This document shows positions 47,912 through 57,890 of a stretch of DNA of 64,000 nucleotides, one piece after another. The position numbers were made by a program, and so were the translations under genes. The DNA comes from Symsagittifera roscoffensis (Eukaryota > Xenacoelomorpha > Acoela > Convolutidae). How positions within the stretch are numbered: the first letter of the stretch is position 1; each line of letters starts with the position of its first letter. The DNA lies in the NCBI RefSeq assembly GCF_963678635.1, contig NC_087064.1:23300509-23364508 (forward strand), in the 5' to 3' direction. The notes below the pieces were generated by a model, which made no database searches, had not been told where the DNA came from, and was given only the letters and a program-made list of their open reading frames with translations.

Positions 47912-48237
47912 AAGGTCGAAAGTATCATAGTAACCGAGGTTACAGTCAGGAGTTCCTTCATCACATTATCAAGTCAAAATCCTCGGATTTTTCTGGATAA
48001 GAAAATGATAATGATAAAAATGAGATGATTAGTGTTGATGTGTTTAAAATTAAACTCGATACGGGTCACGTTTTTTCAATAAGAACACGCAATTGGCCCC
48101 GAGAACACATATATTAATATATATTGTGTTACAAATAAAAAAAATTCGTCGAAAGTTGTTTTGTCATTTATTGTGCCGAGTACGCAAGCGGCATTTACAG
48201 TCTGCATTGCCAGAGAGATTACTTGCTTAAGAAAAGA
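47912..48237 (-). repeat. 3' tail of a second copy of the retroelement at 17.1-19.7 kb
   Basis: Matches 17215-17545 (aaagtatcatagtaaccgag, aataagaacacgcaa, gtcgaaagtt, gagtacgcaagcggc, attgccag). The match ends where the LTR of the second giant element begins at 48238, so the rest of this element was cut off by that insertion. Confidence 0.8.
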
Positions 48238-48773
48238 TGCAAGTCGGTCATGTCTAGAAGTTTAGCCTTGTTTTGTGATAAAAGATAATTTTTCAAAAAT
48301 TCGAATTGACCCTAATATGCTCAAGTTTCTCGCGACAACTGAAAATACAAAACAAATTACAGCAGAACATTCTAGATATATTTGCGGAAAGTCGACAAAA
48401 ATCACAAGAGTAAAATTGCTACTCGCATTTTTACCAGAATCTTCAGTACGAGTAGCATTGTCTTGTTCCGGATAGAGAGAAACGAGAAATCAAGAAAAGA
48501 AGTGCGATTGATTGGGCGACAGTGAAACCTGACTGGGAACGTGGGCAGCCGAAGCGAAATAAAACTTCTTGAGGTAAACTTCTTCACTTAAAATTTCTTC
48601 TAGAGTTGCTTTATTGATATCAATTATCTAATTTTAGAGTGGTGTCACCATGTGAGCAGTTTATCAAAATTTTTTGAGTGCATTTCATGTGATTTTGATG
48701 TTGTAAGGCGAGTTTTAGGTTGATCCATCTGAAATGGATCAAAGGTCCGCTGTCCAGGAAAAACCAACGGGAT
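48238..48773 (+). mobile_element. Partial LTR of the second giant-element copy
   Basis: Starts TGCAAGTCGGTCATG, aligned to the LTR start TGTGCCAGTCGGTCAT, and follows the LTR for about 535 bp up to ggatcaaaggtccgctgtcc. There it is interrupted by the fragment at 48773-49508. Confidence 0.75.
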
Positions 48774-49508
48774 GATTAAGAATAATTTAAGCAGTAGAAA
48801 AGATGGTCAATTCCTAGATATTTCAAACTTCACACAAGAAACGGATACAGCGACTAGAGCTACTCACGTTATCCATTATCAATCTAATATGAGCTTCTTA
48901 ACCTCCTGACGTTTGATCAAATAGTTACTGGAAGATACGACCTCCATTGGAAGCGATGTGAGAACTGAAATCAAGACAGCAAGACTAATCAGAACTACAG
49001 ATGTTCCACAATTCATTAACAAGCGACTAACGAAACAAACAAAGGAAACTACTTCTGGTCGAGCAAATTATCGGGCAAACCTAGTTGGGAAGCACCTCAG
49101 CCACGGCAACTACAAGCTGGATACAACGAAGAGAATACTGACTTCTGTTTATGGAAAAAACTTTGAGAGAAACATTGATGGGACAAAAACGTACATGAAA
49201 ACTAGCGTGCTTCTGCTCAGAATACACAGAATTTGAACTTTTACGGAATTAAGGAAAGGAGAAACAATTTTCATGGGTACTGCCCTAAAACCATCGTTTA
49301 TATGATTATTTATATTATGAGTATTAACTATAAGTTATAATTTGACCCTTTGGTGTTAATGTTTAAGTTCTCCAAGTACTGGAAAACTGTGACATTCGAC
49401 CAGATTGCAGCCAAAATGCATGGCAGCATCAAGTTTTTATTGTGACATTCGAGTGGGAAAAATGGCAGTTTTGATAGATTAACTGTGCTAATCGTACAAT
49501 CTGAGAGC
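48773..49508 (+). repeat. Retroelement 3'-end fragment, copy B
   Basis: Copy of 46300-47010, here with an open 92-codon stretch (48958-49236, TARLIRTTDVPQFINKRLTK, LSHGNYKLDTTKRILTSVYG) that is probably the C-terminal end of a LINE protein. It lies between two LTR pieces of the second giant element. Confidence 0.7.
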
Positions 49509-50035
49509 TCATGAAAACAGGTGCGGATGATTGGGCGAGAGTGAAACTTGACTGGGAAGGTGGTCAACTGAAGCTGCCCAATGGTCCAGGGGATAAGACT
49601 TCTTGAGCTAAACTTATTTACATAAAACTAGAGTTGAGTCACTATATGAAAACCTAAGTGAATAATTTTGAGTGCATTTTTTGTGATTATGTTGATATAA
49701 GGCGAGTCTTAGGTTGTCCATCTGAAATTGATAAAAGGTTCACTGTTCAAGAAAAACCAACGAGATATTTAGCTTCCAACACTGTTTTCCATGGCTCTCG
49801 CCTGTTTCAGGTAATTAGAGACCTGACCATTGGGTGTTCTTATTTCTCGAGTAGCGGGGGGTTTGATAGTAGCCTTCAAGCTGTAACACGGTTTGTAGTC
49901 TCATGTCGCAAATGAACTGGATTGTTCCGACTGAATGAGGTACAAAAACAGAAGAGATAGTGTCCCGGACCCTTGAGCCAATGGTTGTAGGCCCTTTTTT
50001 TTAGCCTCATTGGGACTTGAGTAGGTGACTGTTAC
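49508..50035 (+). mobile_element. Second LTR piece of the second giant-element copy
   Basis: Matches the LTR from about its position 250 to its end (GACTGTTAC at 50035). It overlaps the first piece (48238-48773) by about 240 bp of LTR content, so two LTR copies or a rearranged LTR are present. The leader follows with TGGCGCTGTTGGGTG at 50048. Confidence 0.75.
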
Positions 50036-50135
50036 CTAATGTTTTTATGGCGCTGTTGGGTGTTTTTACGACAAAAAGACTGCGGGATCGAACCCACTTG
50101 ACAAAGCTCCGGGCTACATGCCTATTCTAGAGTAA
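50036..50135 (+). other. Leader start of the second giant-element copy
   Basis: Matches 24461-24559 (gggtgtttttacgac, gggatc(g/a)aacccacttgaca, agctccgggctaca). It stops at AGTAA (50131-50135), where the BEL/Pao element is inserted, and resumes at 55372. Confidence 0.88.
50131..50135. repeat. Target-site duplication of the BEL/Pao element, left copy
   Basis: AGTAA directly before the LTR is repeated at 55372-55376 directly after the other LTR. The uninterrupted paralogous site at 24555-24559 reads AGTAC. Confidence 0.92.
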
Positions 50136-50569
50136 TGTTGCAACGCAAATAAAAAACAAGAGTATAAATGCACATAAAATAAGACCAGATGGCCAAGCGG
50201 ACTAAGACAAAGTAACGTAACATAACAGTTGACGTAGGTTCGAGTCCCCCACTTTTCCATTTTTTAATATACAAAAAAAGGGGCTTATATAGTATTTTAA
50301 CTGTTTTTGGTTCTAATTCGGTTCAGCCTTGATTAAGGCTGACCGCCAAAAAGAGCAATTTCTCTCAAGTACATTAACGACCGGTTCTTTTGGCTAGCTT
50401 GCGCCCATTTGTACCAAAAACAAGCAGATGATAAAATTGTTATATGATGTTATGATCGATAGAACATGCCGAAATTTATCTATTGCCTGAGTTATTTGCC
50501 GAGAAATATCTCTTATTATATTACGGATTTGGATTAAATTATTTTCGTTTGGAGATCAGAGCGGACACA
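50136..50569 (+). mobile_element. 5' LTR of the BEL/Pao element
   Basis: 434 bp, TGTTGCAACGCAAAT to GAGCGGACACA, matched by 54939-55371 (433 bp). It has a TATA-like tataaat at 50164 and, unusually, a tRNA-like stretch with A and B boxes (50185-50250). Confidence 0.93.
50185..50262 (+). promoter_or_regulatory. tRNA-like pol III promoter inside the BEL/Pao LTR
   Basis: TGGCCAAGCGG is a perfect A box, and 36 nt after it GGTTCGAGTCC is a perfect B box. T-runs (acttttcc, then cattttttaa) follow, which is where pol III would terminate. The acceptor-stem halves pair at only about four of seven positions, so it is a tRNA-derived (Leu/Ser-like) relic. The 3' LTR keeps the A box; its B box has one change (GGATCGAGTCC). 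Confidence 0.75.
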
Positions 50570-50572
50570 TTT

Positions 50573-50590
50573 TGGCGCCCCACGGGGGAC
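50573..50590 (+). promoter_or_regulatory. Primer-binding site of the BEL/Pao element
   Basis: TGGCGCCCCACGGGGGAC starts 3 nt after the LTR. It begins with TGG, the complement of tRNA 3' CCA, and resembles Lys-tRNA primer sites. The exact tRNA cannot be told without the organism's tRNA set. Confidence 0.8.
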
Positions 50591-50629
50591 CGAAAGGACA
50601 AACAGAAATTTTTTCTCGACGTCACGCTC

Positions 50630-51065
50630 ATTTAGCCGAAAGTGAGAGTATCCATTCAGTGGACCGAGAGTACCCGTTAGGCCGAAAGTTAGCATAGCGT
50701 ACCCAGTTGGCCGACAGTCGTCATAGTGAGCAGCTACCAGTTGGCTGAAATTGCGCGTTTGGCCCAAAGTGAGCGTTTGGCCGAAAATACGAAAATATCA
50801 GCTACCAGTTAGCCGAAAGTGGGCGTTTGGCCGAAAGTGGACGTTTGGCCGAAAATACGAAAACATCAGCTACCAGTAGGCCGAAAGTGAGCGTTTGGCC
50901 GAAATAGGTCTAACTGGAAGAAAGCTGTTAAATTGTTCAGCTGGCCCAAAATTGTCATATTGTGCGGTTTAGCCGAAAGTCGTCAGAGTACCGAATTAGC
51001 CGAAACTCGTCACAGAGTTTACTTGCCGAAAGTGGGTAATTGGGCAAAAGAGCCGACAGACGACA
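50630..51065. repeat. Minisatellite in the BEL/Pao leader
   Basis: About twenty imperfect copies of a word like gtttggccgaaagtgagc, spaced 17-40 bp, with a longer unit (ggccgaaaatacgaaaa(t/c)atcagctaccagt) duplicated at about 50770-50880. No coding use seen. Confidence 0.85.
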
Positions 51066-51629
51066 TAGCAGACAGACGAAAGAGCAGACTGAATAGCGGA
51101 GGAGAGGCCTAATCAGGTGTCCTGATTGTTGACTTTTGAGCTGTGTTTTTCTCGACACCCGAAGTTTTGGATTTTTCTCGGTGACGCCAATCTCCTATTA
51201 AAAACTGTAAGAAGTTTCCAAAGATTTTAAAACTTTCCATTCGTGCTATAAAAATTTATAGGCTGTCATACATGTTGAAATTTTTCCCGCAAGCTAGCAC
51301 CCGATAATTTTTCTCAACACCCAAAATTTTTGGACAGTTCCGTTGAACTGAAATCTCTTACAGTCGGGACATAGACGAACTGATTTACATTTTTTTTCTC
51401 GATACCAAAAAATTTCGGATATTTATGAACGTAATAATAATCCGTGATATCGGAACATAGACAAGAGAGACTGGACTCGTTTTTTGGATTGGTTTATGAC
51501 TCGAACCAGCTGACCAAAAATTTCCGAAAAAATTTGTGAAAAAAGTTTAAAAAAATTACCAAAAAATCCACAAAACGTCCCAGAGTTCTGCAGAACTGTG
51601 CTTTAAGATGACACCAACCTTATATTAAG

Positions 51630-51925
51630 TGGTCTGGTAGCGAAATATTAGGCAAATTAAGCTGAGTTTTTTCATCCTCAGGTCTCTTCCGTGTGTGTTG
51701 TTGGAACTTAACCAAATTGCCTGATCCCCCGCCCACCTTTTGTGAAACTGAAAGCGAGTTCGCTTCAAGTAAATCAAAGCCGTTTCAGCCCGTCCGATTA
51801 TTGACTTCGTTGCGGGACAGTATTGTTAAGTGGTCAGGTACGGTGATATTAAGTGAGTTAAGCTGAATTCTTTCATCCTCAGGTTTAATCCGTGTGTGTT
51901 GTTGGAGTTCAACCGACCTACATAA
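51630..51925. repeat. Direct repeat of about 100 bp in the BEL/Pao leader
   Basis: Segments starting ttaagtggtc(t/a)ggta at about 51630 and 51826 share tcatcctcaggt and ccgtgtgtgttgttgga. The offset is about 190 bp. 51066-51630 between the minisatellite and this repeat holds nothing recognised. Confidence 0.75.
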
Positions 51926-52268
51926 TTTTCCAACTCCAATGATCCGGATTAATTCAACCCATTTCAAAAGTAGGAACCGATCGGACTAATGATTGGGAAG
52001 ACTCTGTTACTTCACAGGCACCTCCTGACGTTGCTAGTGCGGCCTTCACGCCTGTACCGATTTCGTCAGAACCGACGACTTCCGCACACCTCGCTCATGC
52101 AACAAACACAAGTTATAGTCATAACCATGAGCACACTGCCTTGAGTGACCCTCGAATCCATAGTCATGGACATCGGGCTATGCCTCAATTTGGCAGTGAA
52201 AGCTTTTTGCCATTGCAAGCTTCTGTTCCATCTGTTTCAGTCCCAGTTAACAATATTCTAGTGCACAC

Positions 52269-53430
52269 GTGTTACCACCACCGTCTGCTCTTCCTTTACA
52301 GACCATGAATTCAAACAAAACTAATGCCATCGGGCAACCGGAATCATTACCTGTCCCAATGTTACCGGCACAAACCGGTTCTGGTTTTGTTTTTTTGTCA
52401 CCTGCATTTGCTGGTGGTGGCTTCTCATCTTCTGGAGTAAACCCAACGCCGGTTTTTTTTCGGCACCCAATTGCCATGCAGCGCCAGTTCAGACGCAACA
52501 TAATGTTCCCTTTGTATCGCATACTGTGTCACTCAACATCAACAATAATTTTACAAGTGATGCAAACTTATGGCGATTGGCAGCTACAACTCCAATAGTC
52601 ACGCTTGTTCAGTGTTGTAATGCTGGAGGCATTTTTTCTAATGTGACAACTGTTGTCCCACCGTGTAACACCGCCGCCCCGTATACTCGTGGAGGGAGTG
52701 TGTATTTCAATACTCCCCCAGTTCATCCACAACATGTTCCGCATTTTGTCAATCATACTAATACTGGTTATCAGCCAGTCAACGAAGACTGCTCACCGTC
52801 TTCCGCTTATCCCAACCAAGGTTGTTTATCGGATCGACCTCTCTCCGCTCGTGAACTAGCGGAATTATTAACGCATAGCCGCAAAGATCATCCTCCTGAG
52901 TGGAAGTTAGCGCAGTTTGACGGCAACCCGTTAAACTGGCACGAATGGTTTGAACAGTTTAAGTCCACCGTTGATTCCGCTGTTCTCACAGATGATAAAA
53001 AACTGACATACTTGAAAACACTCGTCACAGGCAAAGCAAAACTGCAAATGCGGAGTTTAGTTACAGTGGCGTTATGTACAAGGATGCACTGGCCAACTTG
53101 CAACGGAAGTTTGGGCAACCACACGCTATTGTTGGTGCGCATCTTGATGAGCTGAATAAGTTTCCTCCACTTAAGATGCACAATTTGGAAAATGTCATTA
53201 GTTTATCCTCTGCCATATCTGACCTCGTAGCAGTTTTCAAATCATTTTCATTCAACGATCATCTAAAGAGTGTGAACCTGTTAAACCAAGCTGTTAGTAA
53301 ACTTCCGCCTAACCTCAATGAAGCTTGGTCAATGCATACTGTTAGGCACAATTGGCAGCGCCCAACACTCTTGGCAGCGCCCAATAAAATTGGCAGCGCC
53401 CAACACTCAAATTCGGTTCCTTCTTGTGAT
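52269..53430 (+). pseudogene. BEL/Pao gag (DUF1759-like)
   Basis: The structural gag protein packages the element RNA. The N-terminal part (52269-52600 and 52526-52860) is Pro/Thr/Asn-rich. The conserved part starts near 52880: PPEWKLAQFDGNPLNWHEWF, TVDSAVLTDDKKLTYLKTLV, then after a frameshift near 53060 YKDALANLQRKFGQPHAIVG, LKMHNLENVISLSSAISDLV. The F.G....W..WF...F and L...FG.P.AIV patterns are those of the gag domain in BEL/Pao elements. At 53348-53405 a 19-bp word (ttggcagcgcccaa...) is present three times in tandem. The gag then stops; no CCHC knuckle is seen. Confidence 0.85.
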
Positions 53431-53556
53431 GTTGATAATTGCTAGGAGACATCATCTTCCTTCGTCACCGATATCACATCCATTAAACATCCCGAAAACG
53501 GGTTCAATTGGGAAAGGTTCAGTTTCTTTACGAGATATAAACGAGTAGTCGCTTTT

Positions 53557-54920
53557 ATGTTGAGGATTCTGCCTTCACATAAGCATTTTCGTGGTAAGGA
53601 CTTACGAATCACCGACCCCACTGAGCTTGATATTGCAGAAAGCAAACTGATTCATCTTGCTCAGATGGAATCCTTCCCCGTTGAGTTGAAAACACTCATC
53701 GCTGGCAAACCTATTAAGAATAGTAGTAAAATTGCCATTTATTCGCCATTTATCGCTCCCGCTGGTATCATTCGTTCCACCGGACGGATCGTGCACTTAG
53801 TGAAAACCGAGTTTGATACTAAACATCCAATATTACTCGACATCCGACAATCCCTAGTTTGTTTTTTGGCCTGCAGCCTCCACCATAAGCATTTTCATCG
53901 AGGTTTAGATTACATGCGCTCCGTTTTAAATATGAAATCTGTCATACTTGGGATGCGTCGACTACATTGGTCTATCGAAAATCAATGTGTAACATGCCGT
54001 AAACGCAAAGCAAGTACCATTCAGCCTATTATGTCCGATTTACCTGTCGAACGTCTCGGATATAAGCAATCACCCTTTAATCATACGGGTGTGGATTAAT
54101 TTGGACCGCTTTAACTTCTTATTACTTGCCTCACCACCAGAGCTGTACACCTTGAGATTGTACCATCTCTGGTCACCAGTTCTTGTGTCATAGGCATTAA
54201 ATGGTTCATTGCGCGTCGTGGTACTCCAAGCTCAATTTGGTCGGATAACAGCACGAACTTCGTTGGTGCGGAACAGGAATTAATTGCCTTGCATCAAGAG
54301 CTGGAATGGCATGGCTCCGACCATTTTTGCACACAAAGGCTTTACTTGGAAATTTAACCCGCCAGGCGCACCCCATCATGGTGGCTCCTGGGAGCCCCTC
54401 GTCCGAAGCGTGACGCGCAGGTTTTACGATATACTAAGCAGTAGGCGAGTCACCGAAGAGCTGTTAGGAACAACACTCTGCTTAGTTGAGCAGGCTTTGA
54501 ATTCGAGGCCAATCACTCTCGTTAGTACTGATTCACGTGAGTTAGAAGCGTTAACCCCAAACCACTTTTTGCTTGGACAACATGCCACAAGCTTTCTTTC
54601 GCTTTTACCTGAGGAGCACTTAGATCACAAGAAAAGGTACGTGCGAGCGCAGTCATACGCTAACGCGATTTGGTCTCGTTGGCTTCGAGAATATGTTCCC
54701 TCACTGAATAAGCGTGTCAAGTGGCACACTCATTCTGACTCCACTCTTAAGACAGGCGATCTCGTGTGTGTGATTGAGGCCGATAGTCCCTGTGGGTAAA
54801 ACCCTCTTGCCCGAATCGTCAAGCTAAACTACGGAGAGAATGGTTGCGCCCGATCCGCCCTTGTTAAGACCGCAACCCGTGAAGTCACTCGGCCGACCAT
54901 TAAGCTCGTTCCGGTTATTC
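53557..54920 (+). pseudogene. BEL/Pao integrase with preceding pol linker
   Basis: 53557-54099 carries the pol linker (ELDIAESKLIHLAQMESF, PFIAPAGIIRSTGRIVHL) and the H2C2 zinc-binding domain (HHKHFHRGLDYMRS, CVTCRKRKA), then MSDLPVERL and GVD with the first catalytic Asp, after which there is a stop (54097). 54100-54290 in broken frame has WSDNSTNFVGA (second Asp). 54284-54799 has NPPGAPHHGGSWE (Glu) and the C-terminal WLREYVPSLNKRVKW and GDLV. This is the standard Pao-type integrase, inactivated by a stop and a frameshift. Confidence 0.9.
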
Positions 54921-54927
54921 CTTCTTC

Positions 54928-54938
54928 AGGGGGGAGGA
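54928..54938 (+). promoter_or_regulatory. Polypurine tract of the BEL/Pao element
   Basis: AGGGGGGAGGA lies directly before the 3' LTR (54939), where plus-strand DNA synthesis would be primed. Confidence 0.85.
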
Positions 54939-55371
54939 TGTTGCACCGCAAATATAAAACAAGAGTGTAAATGCAAATAAAATAAGACCAGATGGCCAAG
55001 CGGAAAGGGCAAAGTAACGTAACATAACAGTTGACATAGGATCGAGTCCCCCAGCTGCCCATGTATTAATATACTAAAAAGGGGGTAATATTCTACTTTG
55101 ACTGTTTTTTTGGCTCTATTTCGTTCAGCCTTGATAAAGGCTGACCGCCAAAAAGAGCAATTTGTCTTAAGGACATTACTGACCAGTTCTTGTGGCTAGC
55201 TTGCGCCGATTTGTACCAAATACAAGCAGATGATAGAAATTATATATGATGTTATGATCGATAGAAAATGCCGAAATTTATCTATTGCCTGAGTTATTTG
55301 CCGATAAATATCTCTTATTAAATTACGGATTTAGTTTAAATTATTTTCTTTTGGAGATCAGAGCGGGCACA
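54939..55371 (+). mobile_element. 3' LTR of the BEL/Pao element
   Basis: 433 bp, TGTTGCACCGCAAAT to GAGCGGGCACA, followed by the target duplication AGTAA (55372-55376). It contains the tRNA-like stretch again, with a one-base change in the B box. Confidence 0.93.
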
Positions 55372-56840
55372 AGTAACGGTAGTACAGTTCAGCTGAACGT
55401 GTCCGCCTTCTGTTTGTACCGTGATTGCTTTTTAAGTAAACTTGAGAGAATTTCAATTGCGCTTTCCGACACAAGGCCTAGCTAACCGTGTGAAGAGGTC
55501 ACTAGAGGACCAAAAAATGGGTAAAAGACAAAAAGTGAAACAAAAAACTGAAAATATTATAAAAAGGAAGAAGAAACCGTAAAAACTCAAAAAAGGAAGT
55601 GGCTTTGATTTCTAGATTAGGTGGATCAAACCTTCATATTAATTAAAATAGTATACTCATACTGTTTTCAAATAATACCGATCGTTTCAACCAAAACAGC
55701 AAAATTTCAGCAGGTGCCGGAGATCGGGGGCTGAAAGGCTTTTCAGATAGCCTTGCAACCTTGAAAAACCACTGGGAGACTTCACCGAAAGATATGACCA
55801 GACAGAAGGCCAAGTGGTTCTTAAGACGGGGATCTGAAAAACGAGAGAAGGCGCGAATGGGAACAGACTACCAGTAGGGTGATCAGAGCAATACAAAAAC
55901 AAAAGGGGATAATCAGGGTGCACTGTTCAGTCAAACGGTTATCCACTTTATACTAAGATAAGTATAAAAGTGAATAAGCGGCACCCCAGTTCTGAGGAAA
56001 CGTTTTTACTTGAGCACAGCTTGGAAACTGTTTCTACTGACTTTCTCGCGAGAGGTTTAGCACCCACCGCGCTTTAGGTAATTTTCGGCTTAAGTGGGGG
56101 GCTAGAAAGGGGGGAGGTTAGAAGGGGGGCTGGTGGTTGGAAGTTGTATAAAGGGGGCTACATTACAGTAATTATACAATCGATATCGTCGATTTGGTTA
56201 CAATAGATTAATTAGAGTCTGGAACGATCAAGTAAAAGACTCAGCACAAGAAATGGAAAGCGAAGGTACCCGATAGTAAACTCAAAATATGGTTGGGTAA
56301 CCTGGCCGGATCGGGTGGGGGGATTGGAAGTAGACAATTTTTAGAACCCAGTAGGTGAATGCCCCATAAAAACCTTGAAAGAGGGGATGAAAACGCATGA
56401 CAGTCAGGAACCAGACATTTTTTTTTGAAAGATGGTCCTTGTTGACTTTGCGTTTTATTCATCTTTTTTGAATACGCAAAGTCCAAACATCTTTTTTATT
56501 CCTTTTTACTTTTTGAATTTTATTGCTTTTGGAATAGATTTTAAAGTTTTACGGAGAAATGGTGCATTTGCAACCACAAAAAAGTTTAAAAACAAGTTGT
56601 ATTTCAACTTGCATTAGATTTAGAAGGAAAGGTAATTTTACGGAAACTCAGTTAATTATTGGTGAGAAAATTGGGTTTAAGGAGTTTTACACAAGTTCCG
56701 GAGGTGATACTGGGATAATGGATTGAGTATCCGAGCGCTGGAGTTGCGGGAGTTCCACACGAGCTCTGGAGGTGGTACTTGGATAGTGGATCCCAACACT
56801 TGCGTCACGGTGGTCAGGAAGTTTGTGGGAGTTCTGAAGG
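55372..56840 (+). other. Leader of the second giant-element copy, continued after the BEL/Pao insertion
   Basis: Matches 24555-26060: cgctttccgacacaagg, aggtcactaga, gcttaagtggggggctag (about 56090), tcgggtggggggat. No frame is conserved between the two copies, so this is non-coding leader. Confidence 0.85.
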
Positions 56841-56844
56841 TAGT

Positions 56845-57350
56845 CCTGGGATAGTGATTTAAGTGTCCCAACACTTGAGTCCTGGGATAGTAATTTAAGG
56901 GTCCCAACACTTGAGTCCTGGGATAGTGATTTAAGGGTCCCAACACATGAGTCCTGGGATAGTGATTTAAGGGTCCCAACACATGAGTCCTGGGATAGTG
57001 ATTTAAAGGTCCCGACACTTGAGTCCTGGGATAGTGATTTAAGGGTCCCAACACTTGAGTCCTAGGATAGTGATTTAAGGGTCCCAATAATTGAGTCGTG
57101 GGATAGTGATTTGAGGGTCCCAATACTTGAGTCCTGGGATTGTGATTTAAGTATCCCAACACCTGAAATCCTGGGATAGTGAATTAAGTATCCCAAAACC
57201 TAAAACCCTGGGATAGTAAAATAATTATCCCAACACTGAAAGTCCTGGGATAGTAAATTAAGTATCCCAACACCTAAAGAAAGGCCTGGGATAGTGAATT
57301 AAGTATCTCAACGCCTGAAGTCCTGAGATAGTAAAACGAGTATCACAACA
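56845..57350. repeat. Array of 36-bp units in the second giant-element leader
   Basis: About thirteen units of gtcctgggatagtgatttaa plus gggtcccaacacttga, increasingly diverged to the right. It sits at the same leader position as the arrays at 26065-26980 but with a different dominant unit. The shared core is cctgggata and gtcccaacact. Confidence 0.93.
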
Positions 57351-57593
57351 CCTAAAACAGGGACTACAAAACCATTAAGGGTCAATAAATGGCTCCGGGG
57401 GAAACGGGAACAACACTAGGATTAAAAAACTTTATTTCGGATTGTGCAATAGAAATTAGACTGAAATTGTTTTAACAAGAGTGAGCATTGGGTACTTTCT
57501 TACACTTTGACTATGTTTTTACATTAACACCAGTACATAGTCAGAATTGTAAATAAAGGAAAATTGTAATTCAACATCATGAAGTGAACAAGA
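57351..57593. other. Leader remainder before the gag start
   Basis: AT-rich; nothing recognised. Confidence 0.4.
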
Positions 57594-57890
57594 GTGTCGT
57601 TACCGGAAAGGAGAGGAGTAGGGCAAAAGCAAAACCAGCTGTCAACACAACGGAAGCAAACACCTACAAACCCAAGAGTAATGAAAAAAACTATTTCAGT
57701 TAACATGGTCAACACCAGAAGCAACAAGGAGCAGAAGACCGCAGAAAAGCAGAACAATCAAAAGCATGTGCACGTCACGGAAATTGTTCTTGAGACGCCA
57801 GAGCAGAGCATAGATGGAGTGGAACGAAAAACGACGGAATCGACACCTATGCTGAATGTAGAAGAACAAGGACAAAGACAATTGAGTTCT
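57594..57890 (+). pseudogene. Gag N-terminus of the second giant-element copy
   Basis: A frame with MVNTRSNKEQKTAEKQ starting at 57705 resembles MVKTRSQKSSEEQKAM on the opposite strand at 58996, so both are gag starts of the same family. It runs for about 60 residues (acidic, Thr/Glu-rich) and ends at an inversion junction near 57890, beyond which the plus frame reads antisense gag. No other part of gag follows on this strand. Confidence 0.65.

Larger units (their letters stand above)
50136..55371 (+). mobile_element. BEL/Pao LTR retrotransposon, RT-deleted
   Basis: A 5,236-bp element with LTRs of 434/433 bp, a 5-bp target duplication AGTAA, a primer-binding site TGGCGCCCCACGGGGGA at 50573 (3 nt after the LTR; a Lys-tRNA-like start), and polypurine tract AGGGGGGAGGA at 54928-54938 abutting the 3' LTR. 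Internal order: minisatellite leader, gag (52269-53430), integrase (53557-54920). Protease, RT and RNase H are missing between about 53450 and 53556. Frameshifts and stops occur in gag and integrase, so this copy cannot move by itself. The LTRs differ by roughly one base in ten to fifteen by eye. Confidence 0.93.

Noticed and set aside
56677-57162. 161-codon minus-strand frame with a 12-residue repeat
   Set aside because: Produced by the 36-bp array being a multiple of three, not by selection for a protein.
56845-57350. CRISPR-like look of the 36-bp array
   Set aside because: Units are contiguous without unique spacers, and the window is eukaryotic.
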